The notes under the pieces were generated by a model that did no database searches, had not been told where the DNA came from, and saw only the letters and a program-made list of their open reading frames with translations. This document shows, one piece after another, positions 8,849-18,025 of a DNA stretch of 64,000 nt. How positions within the stretch are numbered: position 1 is the stretch's first letter; each line of letters begins with the position of its first letter. Source of the stretch: JAYZQT01 sp036136335 (GTDB taxonomy: Bacteria; Pseudomonadota; Alphaproteobacteria; MPNO01; UBA830); the NCBI GenBank assembly GCA_036136335.1, contig JAYZQT010000007.1, forward strand, positions 1 to 64,000, in the 5' to 3' direction. The position numbers were made by a program, and so were the translations under genes.

Positions 8849-9541
8849 TTAGTTTCGACGGTTGTTGAGTAAGGCCACGACCTCTTTAGCAGTCATGACG
8901 TCACCAAATTGCTGGATTACGTTCTCCAGCGCCGAGCGGTGCTCTTCGTCAGACAGCGCCGCGTTGCAGTCCTCTACCATGACGACGTTAAAATCAAGCA
9001 TCATCGCGTCTCGGCCAGTACTTTCGCAACAGATGTTTGTTTTTGTACCACCGATCAGCACGTTTCGTATGCCGTGGCTGGAAAGAATACTCTGTAAAAT
9101 AGATGAACCGGGTGTTAAAGCGGAATATCGGTTTTTCCTCACCAGCAGATCACCCACTTCGATATCGAGCGCGTGCCAGATCTGTTCACCATGTCCTCCC
9201 GGCTGAAGCGCCTCTACTGTCCGTTCCTGCATCTCTTCGGCAACAAAGTTACGAATAAATTGTTCCCAGTCGCTTTTTCCATTCGCAGATGTCGTGGCAC
9301 TGGTGATCCAGATTATCAGTCCACCCATGGCTCTGAGTTCGCGACAAAGTCCGTTGATCGACCCGCATATCTCACGTGCGACCGGTACTTCCGCAGGGGC
9401 GTCGTGTTCGCAGAACATATTCTGCATATCAATTATTACAAAGGCTGTTTCCACCGGATTCAGCGCTTTGAACAGGTGATGACGCCCGCGCCTCACCAGC
9501 ACCCGATCTATAATTTCTTGGCGAACAGTAACTTTGTGCAT
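8849..9541 (-). CDS. Isochorismatase-family cysteine hydrolase
   Basis: This 230-residue protein has the amidohydrolase triad of the isochorismatase/nicotinamidase family: Asp38 in IIDMQNMF, Lys136 in LLVRKNRYS, and Cys171 in TKTNICCESTGRDA. The family hydrolyses amides such as maleamate, N-carbamoylsarcosine, nicotinamide or ureidoacrylate. It sits directly between the dioxygenase beta subunit and hydroxyquinol 1,2-dioxygenase. This suggests removal of an amide or carbamoyl group from an intermediate of the same pathway. It is distant from the second family member at 60838. Confidence 0.9.
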   Translation of the reverse strand: MHKVTVRQEIIDRVLVRRGRHHLFKALNPVETAFVIIDMQNMFCEHDAPAEVPVAREICGSINGLCRELRAMGGLIIWITSATTSANGKSDWEQFIRNFVAEEMQERTVEALQPGGHGEQIWHALDIEVGDLLVRKNRYSALTPGSSILQSILSSHGIRNVLIGGTKTNICCESTGRDAMMLDFNVVMVEDCNAALSDEEHRSALENVIQQFGDVMTAKEVVALLNNRRN

Positions 9542-9556
9542 GGTAAAGATGTCTCG

Positions 9557-10459
9557 TTATTCTGCCGCAACAGCCGTCTCTACCGCACTTAACACGATAT
9601 CCTGTTTGATATCGCAGAAGGGAGCCCATATACCCAGTTTTTCTGCTTCTTCATGGGATTCGTTCGTATCCCAAGTCAGAACAAGGCTGTCTTTGACCCC
9701 AAAAACAGCGTCATTATCCAGATATTCATCACCATCAATAAACAGTTCCGTCGTCAGCCTCTCATATCCAGATGCCTCGATACGGACATGAAGATGCGCC
9801 GGGCGCCAAACACTGCGGTTTGCGGCATTCATTATGCCCGCAACAGGACCGTCCAGGGGTATCGTGTAGGGGAGCGGACGGGTCGTCGTAAATGCATAAC
9901 GACCGTCTTCCCCAGTGATAAGTCGGCAGCGAAGATTATATCCCTTTTCGGGCTCCTGCACATCATAAAGACCGTTTGGCCCATTCTGCCAGAAGTCCAG
10001 GCGCGCGCCTTTTATCGGGCGGCCTACCTTATCACATACAACACCATAAATATGGCTTGGGATACCGTCCCTGTTCCGACTGCCAATGAGATCGTCTCCG
10101 TTCTGGATCACCGGCACTTCGCCTAGTTTACCTGCCTCGGCAATATAGAATGGCCCAAGTACAGAGTTCTCAGTCACCCCTTCAGGGCGTCTGTTATTTA
10201 GGGTATCAACAAGTGAGGAAACGCCAAGTACGTCCGAGGTCAGGATAAACTCACTCCGCTCAGGAGATGAAATGTCTGCGCACTCGTGTAAATATTTTAT
10301 CGCAGCACCCCACTCCGCTTCCGTCAGCTGAACCTCCCGAACAAAATCGTGCATGTGCCCAATCATCGCGTCCATAATCTCTTTAAACCTCGGGTCAGGG
10401 TTCTTTGACCAGGCATTGAGTACAACGTCCGTCGTATTCCGTTCTGTAAGATTGCGCAT
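9557..10459 (-). CDS. Hydroxyquinol 1,2-dioxygenase (intradiol)
   Basis: This 300-residue intradiol dioxygenase probably cleaves hydroxyquinol (benzene-1,2,4-triol) between its ortho hydroxyls to give maleylacetate. The Fe(III) ligands are visible as Tyr165 in NGLYDVQ, Tyr198 in LPYTIP, and His222 and His224 in RPAHLHVRI. An N-terminal helical dimerisation domain of about 100 residues precedes VLGPFYIAEA, as in catechol and hydroxyquinol enzymes. The call of hydroxyquinol over catechol rests on the maleylacetate reductase gene close downstream in the same direction and on the overall sequence feel. The start ATG is preceded by GAGAGAGG. About 210 bases separate it from osmC. Confidence 0.9.
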   Translation of the reverse strand: MRNLTERNTTDVVLNAWSKNPDPRFKEIMDAMIGHMHDFVREVQLTEAEWGAAIKYLHECADISSPERSEFILTSDVLGVSSLVDTLNNRRPEGVTENSVLGPFYIAEAGKLGEVPVIQNGDDLIGSRNRDGIPSHIYGVVCDKVGRPIKGARLDFWQNGPNGLYDVQEPEKGYNLRCRLITGEDGRYAFTTTRPLPYTIPLDGPVAGIMNAANRSVWRPAHLHVRIEASGYERLTTELFIDGDEYLDNDAVFGVKDSLVLTWDTNESHEEAEKLGIWAPFCDIKQDIVLSAVETAVAAE

Positions 10460-10648
10460 GAGGCCCCTCTCTCTAATTACGCGACATCAGAATAGTCGTG
10501 TGTATATACAAGGGCAACGCGGGCAACGGTTCTCAGAAAGACCCGATGATACAGCCTAACAAGACATTTATTTTTAAGCAGGCGAGCCACCCCAGAAAGT
10601 TCCAGAAATTATCCGAAGGCCAAAAGCAATTAGGAATTTTTACTCTCG

Positions 10649-10660
10649 GCCGTTAACGGC
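10649..10660. repeat. 12-bp perfect palindrome downstream of osmC
   Basis: GCCGTTAACGGC is a perfect palindrome about 10 bases past the osmC stop, inside the roughly 210-base gap before the dioxygenase gene. No T-run follows it in either direction, so it is not a classical terminator. It could be an operator for the dioxygenase-side genes or chance. Confidence 0.3.
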
Positions 10661-10670
10661 GTCAGAAATT

Positions 10671-11135
10671 TCAGCCCGCAAAGATTTTCCAGTTTTCATT
10701 AATAACGGTTCCGGATTCGCGAATGACTTTGGCGATGGGACAGTATTTCTGCAGGTCAGTTTTAACCTTTTCAAATTCGGTAGCATCGTTCGGGGATTTG
10801 ATTTCAATATTAAGCTTCATTGACGGAAACGGCACCTTAACCTCTTCATGCAACATAACTCCTCGCCTATCGAATTTGGCTTCGACATCTATGGCTAGGC
10901 TGTCGATCTGGAGATCATACCCCTCCGAAATTTTCTGGGTAATCACATTAGTACAGCCAATCAGGGCCGAAACAAGCGTCTCCGTGGGTGTAAGCCCCAG
11001 GTTTGTCCCCCCGCGCTCCGAAGGCTCGTCAATAACACTTTCCAGGTCGCGGACCTTTACGTCGCTGCGCGCGTGGTGAGGACAGGTTGCAGACATCTTC
11101 ATGGTAATTTCAGGTTTGATTCGTACTTCAGCCAT
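10671..11135 (-). CDS. OsmC family protein
   Basis: This 154-residue protein matches the OsmC/Ohr fold, members of which reduce organic or fatty-acid hydroperoxides through a pair of cysteines. The segment GLTPTETLVSALIGCTNVIT contains the first conserved cysteine, and the second lies near the C-terminus in QKYCPIAKVIRESG. It sits between maleylacetate reductase and the intradiol dioxygenase, where peroxides from autoxidising hydroxyquinol would arise. The protective role is inference. The gene is transcribed with its neighbours on the minus strand. Confidence 0.87.
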   Translation of the reverse strand: MAEVRIKPEITMKMSATCPHHARSDVKVRDLESVIDEPSERGGTNLGLTPTETLVSALIGCTNVITQKISEGYDLQIDSLAIDVEAKFDRRGVMLHEEVKVPFPSMKLNIEIKSPNDATEFEKVKTDLQKYCPIAKVIRESGTVINENWKIFAG

Positions 11136-11168
11136 TTTTCGACCTTTCTTGAAAGTATGTATTTTTGC

Positions 11169-12227
11169 CTAGGATGGGCGCACACCGTCGAAAGCATTTT
11201 GCAACAGACAACGAACACTTTTCCTGTCGACCGGTTCGGGATTGTAGTAGGGCGATTCGCGGGAAATGTCAGTTGCCTGGTCAAGGTTTTCTTCCCTGAA
11301 CCCCAATTGTTTTAAACTCGTCGGTGCGCCGATTTGCATTGCAAGGTCGAAAAGACCTCCCGCTGCCGTAGGTGCATCAAGTGCCATGGCGACGCTGGAC
11401 ATTGCCTCCGGTGCGGCTTTCCTGTTGTAATATGCGGCGTGGGGCAGAATAACCGAATGCGTCTCAGCATGGGGCATGCGAAATGTACCACCAACGACAT
11501 GGCAAAGCTTGTGGTGTATCCCCATTGTCGCAGTCGCCAGCGATACACCGGAAAAAAATGCTGCCTTTAATGCGCATGAACGGGCGTTATCATCCGCCAA
11601 GCCTGAACAGACTGCTGGCAGCCCGGTGCTCATCAGGCGAATTCCCTCTTCAGCAAACATCGTCAGTACAGGGTTCCTGTTTTTCGCATACAACGCCTCG
11701 ACAGCGTGTGCAATCGCATTCATTCCACTCGGTCCCGCCAGTTCTTTAGGATATTTCTTGGTCAGATTGGCGTCATATATCACCGTCTTTGGAATTACCA
11801 CTTCATCGCGGCCTGTTATTTTACCGTCACTTTCGGTGATGCCCCAAATATCGGTCATTTCAGACCCGGCATAGGTGCATGGAACGGCAATAATTGGCGT
11901 GCCAGTATCCAACGCGACAGCCTTCGCCAGCCCAATAGCAGACCCGCCGCCAACCGCGATAACGCAGTCGCACCCCGTGCGGCGCGCGAGAAGAACGGCC
12001 CGATCTGCTTCTTGCCGGGGAACGTGCATAACCGTGCCATCGATACGGCCAGCGATACGGCTGCCAAGCTCCAATTCGATAAAATCCGCCGCACTCAGCT
12101 GGGACTTTGTCGCAATCAACAGAGCAGAGGTCACAGCCATCTTGGCAGCCTCTGCTGCCACTTCAGAAATCTTGCCCGGTCCGAAAATCACCCGCGCACG
12201 AAAAGCCTGGTAAATGAATTCAGACAC
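11169..12227 (-). CDS. Maleylacetate reductase (iron-containing ADH family)
   Basis: This 352-residue group III dehydrogenase probably reduces maleylacetate to 3-oxoadipate with NADH. The N-terminal domain has VIFGPGK and the nucleotide motif AVGGGSAIGLAKA near residue 95, then TYAGSEMT. The C-terminal metal-binding region contains MNAIAHAVEALY, GIHHKLCHVVGG and MPHAETHSVILPH, typical of maleylacetate reductases. It lies in the same operon as the hydroxyquinol dioxygenase. Together the two give the standard lower pathway for resorcinol-type compounds. Confidence 0.92.
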   Translation of the reverse strand: MSEFIYQAFRARVIFGPGKISEVAAEAAKMAVTSALLIATKSQLSAADFIELELGSRIAGRIDGTVMHVPRQEADRAVLLARRTGCDCVIAVGGGSAIGLAKAVALDTGTPIIAVPCTYAGSEMTDIWGITESDGKITGRDEVVIPKTVIYDANLTKKYPKELAGPSGMNAIAHAVEALYAKNRNPVLTMFAEEGIRLMSTGLPAVCSGLADDNARSCALKAAFFSGVSLATATMGIHHKLCHVVGGTFRMPHAETHSVILPHAAYYNRKAAPEAMSSVAMALDAPTAAGGLFDLAMQIGAPTSLKQLGFREENLDQATDISRESPYYNPEPVDRKSVRCLLQNAFDGVRPS

Positions 12228-12312
12228 CGGAATAAGTCATGTGCATGGTCCCTAAGCCATAAAAAGCAGCGGCGCGAAAATCTACTTAAATAAATACAGG
12301 TAACATATTCAT

Positions 12313-13401
12313 CTAGTCGGAATAGAAGGGGTAGTCGGTGTAACCTTCAGCACCGCCGCCATAGAAGGTAGGACGATTTGGTTGGTTACAAGAAAATCCG
12401 CGATGCAACCTTTCCGGTAGGTCCGGATTAGCCAGGAAAGATGTGCCGAACGCGACCAGGTCCGCCTGCCCGGCTTCAATGACTGCGTCTGCCTTCGTTC
12501 TATCGTAACCGCCATTCGTGATCAGCGTATTCCTCCACGTTTCGCGAATACGGTTGAACAGAGGGTTTCGGCCCTGAAGAAATTCGCCATCCTCCGGATT
12601 GCCGCCGAGTTCTACAACGTGCAGGTAGAGTAAATCGCGCTTCGCCAGTTCGGTCGCCAGATAAGAGAAAGTTGCCGCAGGATCAGCATCCGAGATATCG
12701 TTATAGGGTTGGAAAGGTGAGATCCGGTATCCAACCCGATCAGCGCCCCAAACGTCAACAACAGCATCCGTTACCTCAAGTGGAAATCGACATCGGTTCT
12801 CTACTGACCCGCCGTACACATCATCCCGGACATTGGTGGAAGAGCGGGTGAACTGATCAAGCAGATAGCCGTTAGCACCATGCACCTCTACCCCATCGAA
12901 GCCTGCCAAATCAGCATTTTTTGCTGCCGTCCGGTAAAGTTCTACAAGTTCGGAAAGTTCCTCGACACCCAATTCACGTGGGGTCACAAACGGTTTCATC
13001 CCGGTTGTTGTCATTGCCTCACCAGCGGGTTTGATCGCGGACGGAGCGACGGGGTCCTTACCATCAGGCTGTAGTTCCGGGTGTGATATTCGACCAACGT
13101 GCCACAGTTGAAGAATGATCCGCCCACCAGCTTCGTGGACCATATCGGTCACTTCACGCCATCCGTCGATCTGATCCTCAGAATGTATTCCTGGTGTTCC
13201 AGGATAGCCCATTCCTTCCGGACAAATTTGCGTCGCTTCAGTGATTATTAGCGCCGCGTCCGACCGCTGCTGGTAATATGTAGCGTTAAGCCTGTGCGGG
13301 GCATTCTGCTTGTTGGCACGATTGCGGGTCATTGGTGCCATTACAACCCGGTGCGACAGCTCAAATGGGCCGGCGGAATGTGAAGAGAAAAGATTTTTCA
13401 T
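12313..13401 (-). CDS. Old Yellow Enzyme family FMN ene-reductase (NemA-like)
   Basis: This 362-residue TIM-barrel flavoprotein reduces activated C=C bonds or nitro groups with NAD(P)H. It starts LFSSHSAGPFELSHRVVMAPMTR, with QLWHVGR near 98-104. The substrate-binding pair is His174 and Asn177 in VHGANGYLLDQF. The phosphate-binding end NGGYDR and FGTSFLANPDLPERL are as in NemA and xenobiotic reductases. Its stop-proximal neighbour is maleylacetate reductase, and its ATG overlaps the stop of the upstream dehydrogenase by four bases. In this pathway it could reduce an unsaturated ring-cleavage product or a nitroaromatic precursor. Confidence 0.92.
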   Translation of the reverse strand: MKNLFSSHSAGPFELSHRVVMAPMTRNRANKQNAPHRLNATYYQQRSDAALIITEATQICPEGMGYPGTPGIHSEDQIDGWREVTDMVHEAGGRIILQLWHVGRISHPELQPDGKDPVAPSAIKPAGEAMTTTGMKPFVTPRELGVEELSELVELYRTAAKNADLAGFDGVEVHGANGYLLDQFTRSSTNVRDDVYGGSVENRCRFPLEVTDAVVDVWGADRVGYRISPFQPYNDISDADPAATFSYLATELAKRDLLYLHVVELGGNPEDGEFLQGRNPLFNRIRETWRNTLITNGGYDRTKADAVIEAGQADLVAFGTSFLANPDLPERLHRGFSCNQPNRPTFYGGGAEGYTDYPFYSD

Positions 13402-14282
13402 GATTTTCTAACCACCCGTGCCTGGTCTTCAAGTACTGCGCATACCGCGGCGGTATCTTTTTCGGCGAGCCCTTGTGCGAGAGTAGCGCGATAGGGCTGC
13501 ACAGCTGCAGCAAACAAATTGACAGGGCACCGCACCTCCGCGGCAAAAGAAGTTATTATATCAAGGTCCTTTTGATAAAGCCGGTTTGACATTCCGACTT
13601 GCCCGTATTCGTTGTCCGCCATCATCTCGCCACGTACCTGAAACATTCTCGAGGTCCCGGCACTGGTCTTGATCACCTCGTAGATCAAATGTGGATCAAG
13701 ACCCGATTTCATGCCCAGCACCATCGCCTCCGCAGCAGCAGTGTTATGGACAGTCACAAGGTGATTGGCTACAAACTTCATTCGGCTACCATCGCCAAAT
13801 GCGCCGCAGTAACTGTTTTCCCGGCTAAAGGCCTCTATAACCGGCAGACAGCTTTGGACAGATTGCCTGTCACCACTCGTAAAGACGGCCAGGTCACCGG
13901 TCTGGGCCTGCTGCCCGGTGCCGGAGATGGGGCAGTCCAGAAGCGTATGCCCAGCGGCCTCGAGAAGGTCTTTGGCAATCTCCTTGTCAGAAATATTAAA
14001 TGTGCTCGCTTCCACCAAAATACAGGGCTCTGCAGCGCTGGTTGCTATTTCCTCAGCCACCGCTTTCAGCGCCATTGGGCTGGGCAAGGAACAGATGATC
14101 ACGTTTGCGTTCTCAGCCACAGCAGCAGCCGAGGCCATGGTCGTCACGCCGTCTTTGGAAGCCCGTTCCAGAGCATCGGCCGATGTGTCATAGCCATAAA
14201 CTTGGAACCCTTTATCTACGATGTGTCGCGCTATTGCGCCGCCCATAATTCCGAGGCCTATCACCCCCGCATTAATGGTCAT
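13398..14282 (-). CDS. NAD-binding beta-hydroxyacid dehydrogenase (3-HIBDH family)
   Basis: This 294-residue protein has the 3-hydroxyisobutyrate/tartronate-semialdehyde reductase architecture. The N-terminal Rossmann motif GLGIMGGAIA starts at residue 9, the substrate-binding PISGTGQQAQTGDL is at 118-131, and the catalytic Lys169 lies in RMKFVANH. A helical C-terminal domain follows with the family's LYQKDLDI segment. Length is typical. It overlaps the Old Yellow Enzyme gene by four bases. The physiological substrate is probably a hydroxy-dicarboxylate or semialdehyde of the surrounding pathway, but this is not determinable from sequence. Confidence 0.9.
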   Translation of the reverse strand: MTINAGVIGLGIMGGAIARHIVDKGFQVYGYDTSADALERASKDGVTTMASAAAVAENANVIICSLPSPMALKAVAEEIATSAAEPCILVEASTFNISDKEIAKDLLEAAGHTLLDCPISGTGQQAQTGDLAVFTSGDRQSVQSCLPVIEAFSRENSYCGAFGDGSRMKFVANHLVTVHNTAAAEAMVLGMKSGLDPHLIYEVIKTSAGTSRMFQVRGEMMADNEYGQVGMSNRLYQKDLDIITSFAAEVRCPVNLFAAAVQPYRATLAQGLAEKDTAAVCAVLEDQARVVRKS

Positions 14283-14324
14283 TCAGTCCATCCTCTCAAC
14301 GTGAATACGCAGAAGCGCAGCCAT

Positions 14325-15116
14325 TCAGTACCTTGAAATAAATTCGTTCAGGGTTCGCGAAAAATCGACCGACCGTTCGATGTTTGAAATATGAGCCGCT
14401 GGATCAAGGAGCACATACTCCGAGCCTCGCATGTTGGCATGCATGGCTTCCATCCCCGCCGGAGGCGTGCCTGCATCCTGCGCACCGGCAATAAAGAGAA
14501 CCGGAATATTGGAAATCTGGTCAAGACTGTCCAGATAATCCAGTTTCTGGATCGCGGCCGCACAGCCCGCATAACCAGCCACTGAAGTAGATGCAATCAT
14601 GTTTGCTATCACCTGGGCGTCAGCGGTGTTCTGTTCTCTGAATTTCTGGGTAAACCATCGTTCCATGGTCGGTTGGATCAGCGGATCCATGCCCTTCTCT
14701 TTCGACAGATCTATCCGATCCTGCCAAGCCCCGACAAATTCAGGTGCCACCTTCCCCATGGAGTTGGCTACAACCACGGAAATCAGACGTTCCGCGTGTT
14801 TCAGCATAATTCCTTGCGCCGTCATCCCGCCGATTGACAGACCGACGAAGTGTGTCTTCTCAATCCCGAGGTGATCCCAAAGCCCGACAACATCCGCAAT
14901 AAGATCATCAAAGCTGTATGGACCATCTATCGCTTCAGAGTCACCATGGCCCCGTTTGTCATATCGCAATATATGAAAGTCGTCGGCGAGTGCTGCTGCC
15001 TGTTCGTCCCACATATGTAAATTGGTAGCGAGAGAATTGGAAAAAGTTACCCAGGGTTTCTCCGCGTTACCGGATATTTCACAGTTAATTTCAACACCGT
15101 TGACATTTACTTTCAT
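14325..15116 (-). CDS. Alpha/beta hydrolase, 3-oxoadipate enol-lactonase-like
   Basis: This 263-residue hydrolase has the PcaD-like layout. YDKRGHGDS lies near residue 52, the nucleophile Ser94 is in VGLSIGGMTAQ, an acid is in AGAQDAGTPP, and the catalytic His is in DPAAHISNIE near the C-terminus. Enol-lactonases open the lactone formed after muconate cycloisomerisation. No cycloisomerase gene is present here, so the enzyme may instead act on another ester or a C-C bond. It lies between the beta-hydroxyacid dehydrogenase and an extradiol-type VOC gene in the minus-strand operon. Confidence 0.87.
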   Translation of the reverse strand: MKVNVNGVEINCEISGNAEKPWVTFSNSLATNLHMWDEQAAALADDFHILRYDKRGHGDSEAIDGPYSFDDLIADVVGLWDHLGIEKTHFVGLSIGGMTAQGIMLKHAERLISVVVANSMGKVAPEFVGAWQDRIDLSKEKGMDPLIQPTMERWFTQKFREQNTADAQVIANMIASTSVAGYAGCAAAIQKLDYLDSLDQISNIPVLFIAGAQDAGTPPAGMEAMHANMRGSEYVLLDPAAHISNIERSVDFSRTLNEFISRY

Positions 15117-15134
15117 AAAAAGGCCCTCCGGATT

Positions 15135-16079
15135 TTATGGCGTCGCATGATTGATAAAACGCTCAGGAACCGGTTCACCCCACTGAGACAAAAACCCTTC
15201 CTCTGCGGGCACGACGTTTGGTGGATTCTGATCATTAAGCCGATCACTGTCCGTCCAGTGTTCGTGCACCCGCCCCCAGGGATCCTGCCAATAGTCGTAG
15301 ACCTGGCTGCCGAGGACATGACGTCCCGTTCCCCACATGTGACTGTATTTTTCCCGGGAGCTGAGAAAGGCGTGCCCCATAAACACATCGTCTATATCCT
15401 GGACCTGAAAGGCCATATGATTCAGACCGATTTTTTCTCCCTGAATACACAGGAAAGTGTGGTGATCCACGTAATTGCTGCCAGCATCTACTCTATTGAA
15501 TGTCGCCACCACCTTTGATTCGTCACCTTCTACATACACGTCATCGGATGGGACCAATCCCAGCATTTTCCGATACCAGTTGGTGCCGCCCCAGAGATCA
15601 GTCGTCATTATGACGGCATGACCTAACCGTTTTACGTGAGAAGGACCGGTACTTATTCGGGTCAGGTCTCCCAGTCGAATGTCAACATTGTTCGCATCAT
15701 TTACCTTGAATCTCGGCACAGGGATTTCATCCACGGTGTCACGGCCCCACACCACCTCAACCTGATACCCGTGCGGGTCGGTAAGGCGAACATGTTTGCC
15801 TCCCCCGGGCTCATCCATTTCTTCTATACTGGAAGCGCCGTCGGCCTTTGAAATTATATCGAGGTCCTCTTCACTGTTTGCCCGAAAGGCAAGACCGATG
15901 AACTTCGGGTCTCCAAGGTGTGTTACATGGATAAAAGGATCTGGATCCGTTCCTCGCATATAAAGCGCGTCCTTTGTACGATCCACAAACGTCATCCCAA
16001 AGTCGGTGAGAAATTCCTCCGCAACGCCGAGGTCCGGGGATTGAAGCCGCCCGAATGTGATGTCTGCAACTTTAATCAT
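15135..16079 (-). CDS. VOC-family extradiol dioxygenase-like protein
   Basis: This 314-residue protein consists of two vicinal-oxygen-chelate domains, the arrangement of type I extradiol dioxygenases. Candidate Fe(II) ligands are His in RLGHAVIMTTD, His in GLNHMAFQVQD, and Glu in WGRVHEHWTDSD. It may cleave a catecholic ring meta, an alternative to the ortho route of the hydroxyquinol enzyme. The ATG at 16079 is preceded by AAAGGAACAAAA and replaces an upstream in-frame GTG. It lies between the CoA synthetase and the enol-lactonase-like hydrolase. The substrate is unknown. Confidence 0.85.
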   Translation of the reverse strand: MIKVADITFGRLQSPDLGVAEEFLTDFGMTFVDRTKDALYMRGTDPDPFIHVTHLGDPKFIGLAFRANSEEDLDIISKADGASSIEEMDEPGGGKHVRLTDPHGYQVEVVWGRDTVDEIPVPRFKVNDANNVDIRLGDLTRISTGPSHVKRLGHAVIMTTDLWGGTNWYRKMLGLVPSDDVYVEGDESKVVATFNRVDAGSNYVDHHTFLCIQGEKIGLNHMAFQVQDIDDVFMGHAFLSSREKYSHMWGTGRHVLGSQVYDYWQDPWGRVHEHWTDSDRLNDQNPPNVVPAEEGFLSQWGEPVPERFINHATP

Positions 16080-16113
16080 TTTTGTTCCTTTCACCTTTCA
16101 ATGGCGAACCCGA

Positions 16114-17943
16114 TCAATCAATGACAACGATATCGCCTTCATTTTCCATGTAAAGCCGGTTCACGAGATCTTCACGTCGGCCGAGCACTGCTCGCTGGTT
16201 GATATAACCCTTGTCGGTAATTTCACCAGCGTCAATCTGCGGCGGCTCCGTCATTAACAGGACTCGCCGAATGCTCGTGGAGCTTCCCGGATTATGTAGA
16301 TTGTGTTCTTGCAGCCCATCCCGGAGTTTCTCCTGAACCCTCTTGTTGGTAACAATATCTTCCGGTGCGAGTTCTGTACCCGCAACCGAGCCACAACCAG
16401 CAATGCTCGGAAATACAAGCAGCCCAACGCCATCCCGATCCTGTCCTGTTACCACCGCATCCTGGATAACGGGCGACGCGGCTGCTATGACCTGAAGTCG
16501 AAGGTGTCCAGCATGGACCCAGGTCCCTGACGACAGTTTGAAATTCTCAGCAACACGCCCATCAAATACAATACCCTTTTCGGGCATACTCTCGTCTTCG
16601 AATTTTCCTGCATCACCAATGCGGAAGAATCCCTCTTCATCGAATGCCTTCTCGGTAAGACTGTCCTGGCGGAAATAACCAGGCGTTATATTGGGACCCC
16701 GCATACGTATTTCGAGTTTGTCCCCGTTGGGTATGAGCTTCACCTCATTTCCCGGCAGCGGGAGTCCGATATTGCCCGATGCCTCGGGAAGCCAGTTCAG
16801 ATAGGTCGCAGCGGGTGCGGTCTCCGTCGAACCGAGTGACGTCGTTATGGGTACACGCTCGCCGCGAGCAGCAATCGCGAGAGCGTCGAGCCGCTCCCAG
16901 ACGTTGCTGGGGAGCGCCGCGCCAGCAAAGAAAAACTTCTGAAGTTTCAGGAACAACCCATCTCGCGCGGCACGGTCTTCCTCCAACAGTGGCAGCAACA
17001 GATCGTAACCACGCGGCACATTCAGATATACGGTAGGCGAGATTTCGCGCAAATTCCTTACTGTCGCGTCAATTCGACCAGGCAATGGTCTTCCTTCGTC
17101 AAGATACATCGTACCGCCATTGTGGAGGACCATGTTCACGTTGTAGTTCCCACCGAATGTATGGTTCCACGGTAGCCAGTCAACCAGCACCGGGGGCTCC
17201 TTCCGGAGAAAACCGTACACCTGGGCGGTGGCAACCTGATTGGAAACCAGCATTCGGTGGGTGTTGATAACCCCTTTCGGCAGTCCTGTAGACCCCGAGG
17301 TCAGAAGGATCTTGGCAATCGTGTCGAGATTGATTGCGGAAGCTACAGCTTCCAGTGTGTCATCGGGTTCGGTCGTTAACCAGTGGGATAACGATATTGC
17401 ATCCGGTAACATGTTGGCATTGACACTGGTAACAAGAGTCCGGTGGGTCAGGTCCAGCGCATTTAGCGCGCCCGCAAACGGTTCAGGGTCCTCTATAAAA
17501 ATAACCGAGGGATCATTATGCGATATCACACTACGAAGTTTTTCGTAATCATTGCTCATCAGGGAATATGCAGGAGAAACCGGCATGACCGGGATACCCG
17601 CAGTCATCGCACCAAACGTCATGAAAGCCTGATCTATAGAATTGTCTGATAATATGGCAACAGGTCGCGTCCGCTCATATCCACCCTTGATCAGGGCCTG
17701 ACCGATAGCATTCGCGGCCGCCAGTAAATCAGCGTATGTGACCCGTCTCCATCCGCCCGAAGAATCCCGCTGACAAAAAAAATCCCGGTCAGGATGGTCC
17801 GCAGCATGATCACGCAACATCGAAACCAAACTCGAAGGCAGGCTTTCCAACGGTTCTGGACAACGTAATATGGTTTCTCCGCCGGCGCGCTTCTCGATGC
17901 AAACACCGAATGAACTCATTCCGACCGAGGAAAATTTTTTCAT
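16114..17943 (-). CDS. Feruloyl-CoA synthetase-like acyl-CoA synthetase
   Basis: This 609-residue AMP-forming ligase resembles bacterial feruloyl-CoA synthetases rather than ordinary fatty-acid ligases. It is long and begins with a lead segment before RVTYADLLAAANAIG. The loop LLTSGSTGLPKG is near residue 205. The adenylate motif is SLGSTETAPAAT instead of the usual GYGxTE. RIGDAGKF and VFDGRVAENFKLSSGTW replace the ordinary TGD and KxxIxxxG regions. The ATG at 17943 follows CAGGGACA and is preferred over an upstream start. It heads the minus-strand aromatic operon, divergent from a crotonase gene at 18143. Together the pair suggests CoA activation and side-chain shortening of an aryl acid. 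Confidence 0.88.
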   Translation of the reverse strand: MKKFSSVGMSSFGVCIEKRAGGETILRCPEPLESLPSSLVSMLRDHAADHPDRDFFCQRDSSGGWRRVTYADLLAAANAIGQALIKGGYERTRPVAILSDNSIDQAFMTFGAMTAGIPVMPVSPAYSLMSNDYEKLRSVISHNDPSVIFIEDPEPFAGALNALDLTHRTLVTSVNANMLPDAISLSHWLTTEPDDTLEAVASAINLDTIAKILLTSGSTGLPKGVINTHRMLVSNQVATAQVYGFLRKEPPVLVDWLPWNHTFGGNYNVNMVLHNGGTMYLDEGRPLPGRIDATVRNLREISPTVYLNVPRGYDLLLPLLEEDRAARDGLFLKLQKFFFAGAALPSNVWERLDALAIAARGERVPITTSLGSTETAPAATYLNWLPEASGNIGLPLPGNEVKLIPNGDKLEIRMRGPNITPGYFRQDSLTEKAFDEEGFFRIGDAGKFEDESMPEKGIVFDGRVAENFKLSSGTWVHAGHLRLQVIAAASPVIQDAVVTGQDRDGVGLLVFPSIAGCGSVAGTELAPEDIVTNKRVQEKLRDGLQEHNLHNPGSSTSIRRVLLMTEPPQIDAGEITDKGYINQRAVLGRREDLVNRLYMENEGDIVVID

Positions 17944-18013
17944 CACTGTCCCTGCTCTCGGTCGCACACCAAGATCCGTCCGGTGACCGTCACTACGTCC
18001 AATGCGCCACCTG

Positions 18014-18025
18014 AGACAATTGTCT
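18014..18025. promoter_or_regulatory. Candidate operator palindrome between ligase and crotonase genes
   Basis: AGACAATTGTCT is a perfect 12-base palindrome in the 199-base divergent gap between the feruloyl-CoA-synthetase-like gene and the crotonase gene. Palindromes of this size in such a gap are typical of MarR-type regulators, and MarR proteins that sense hydroxycinnamoyl-CoA are known to control feruloyl-CoA synthetase genes. No regulator gene is encoded nearby, so the assignment is inference from position. Confidence 0.4.
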
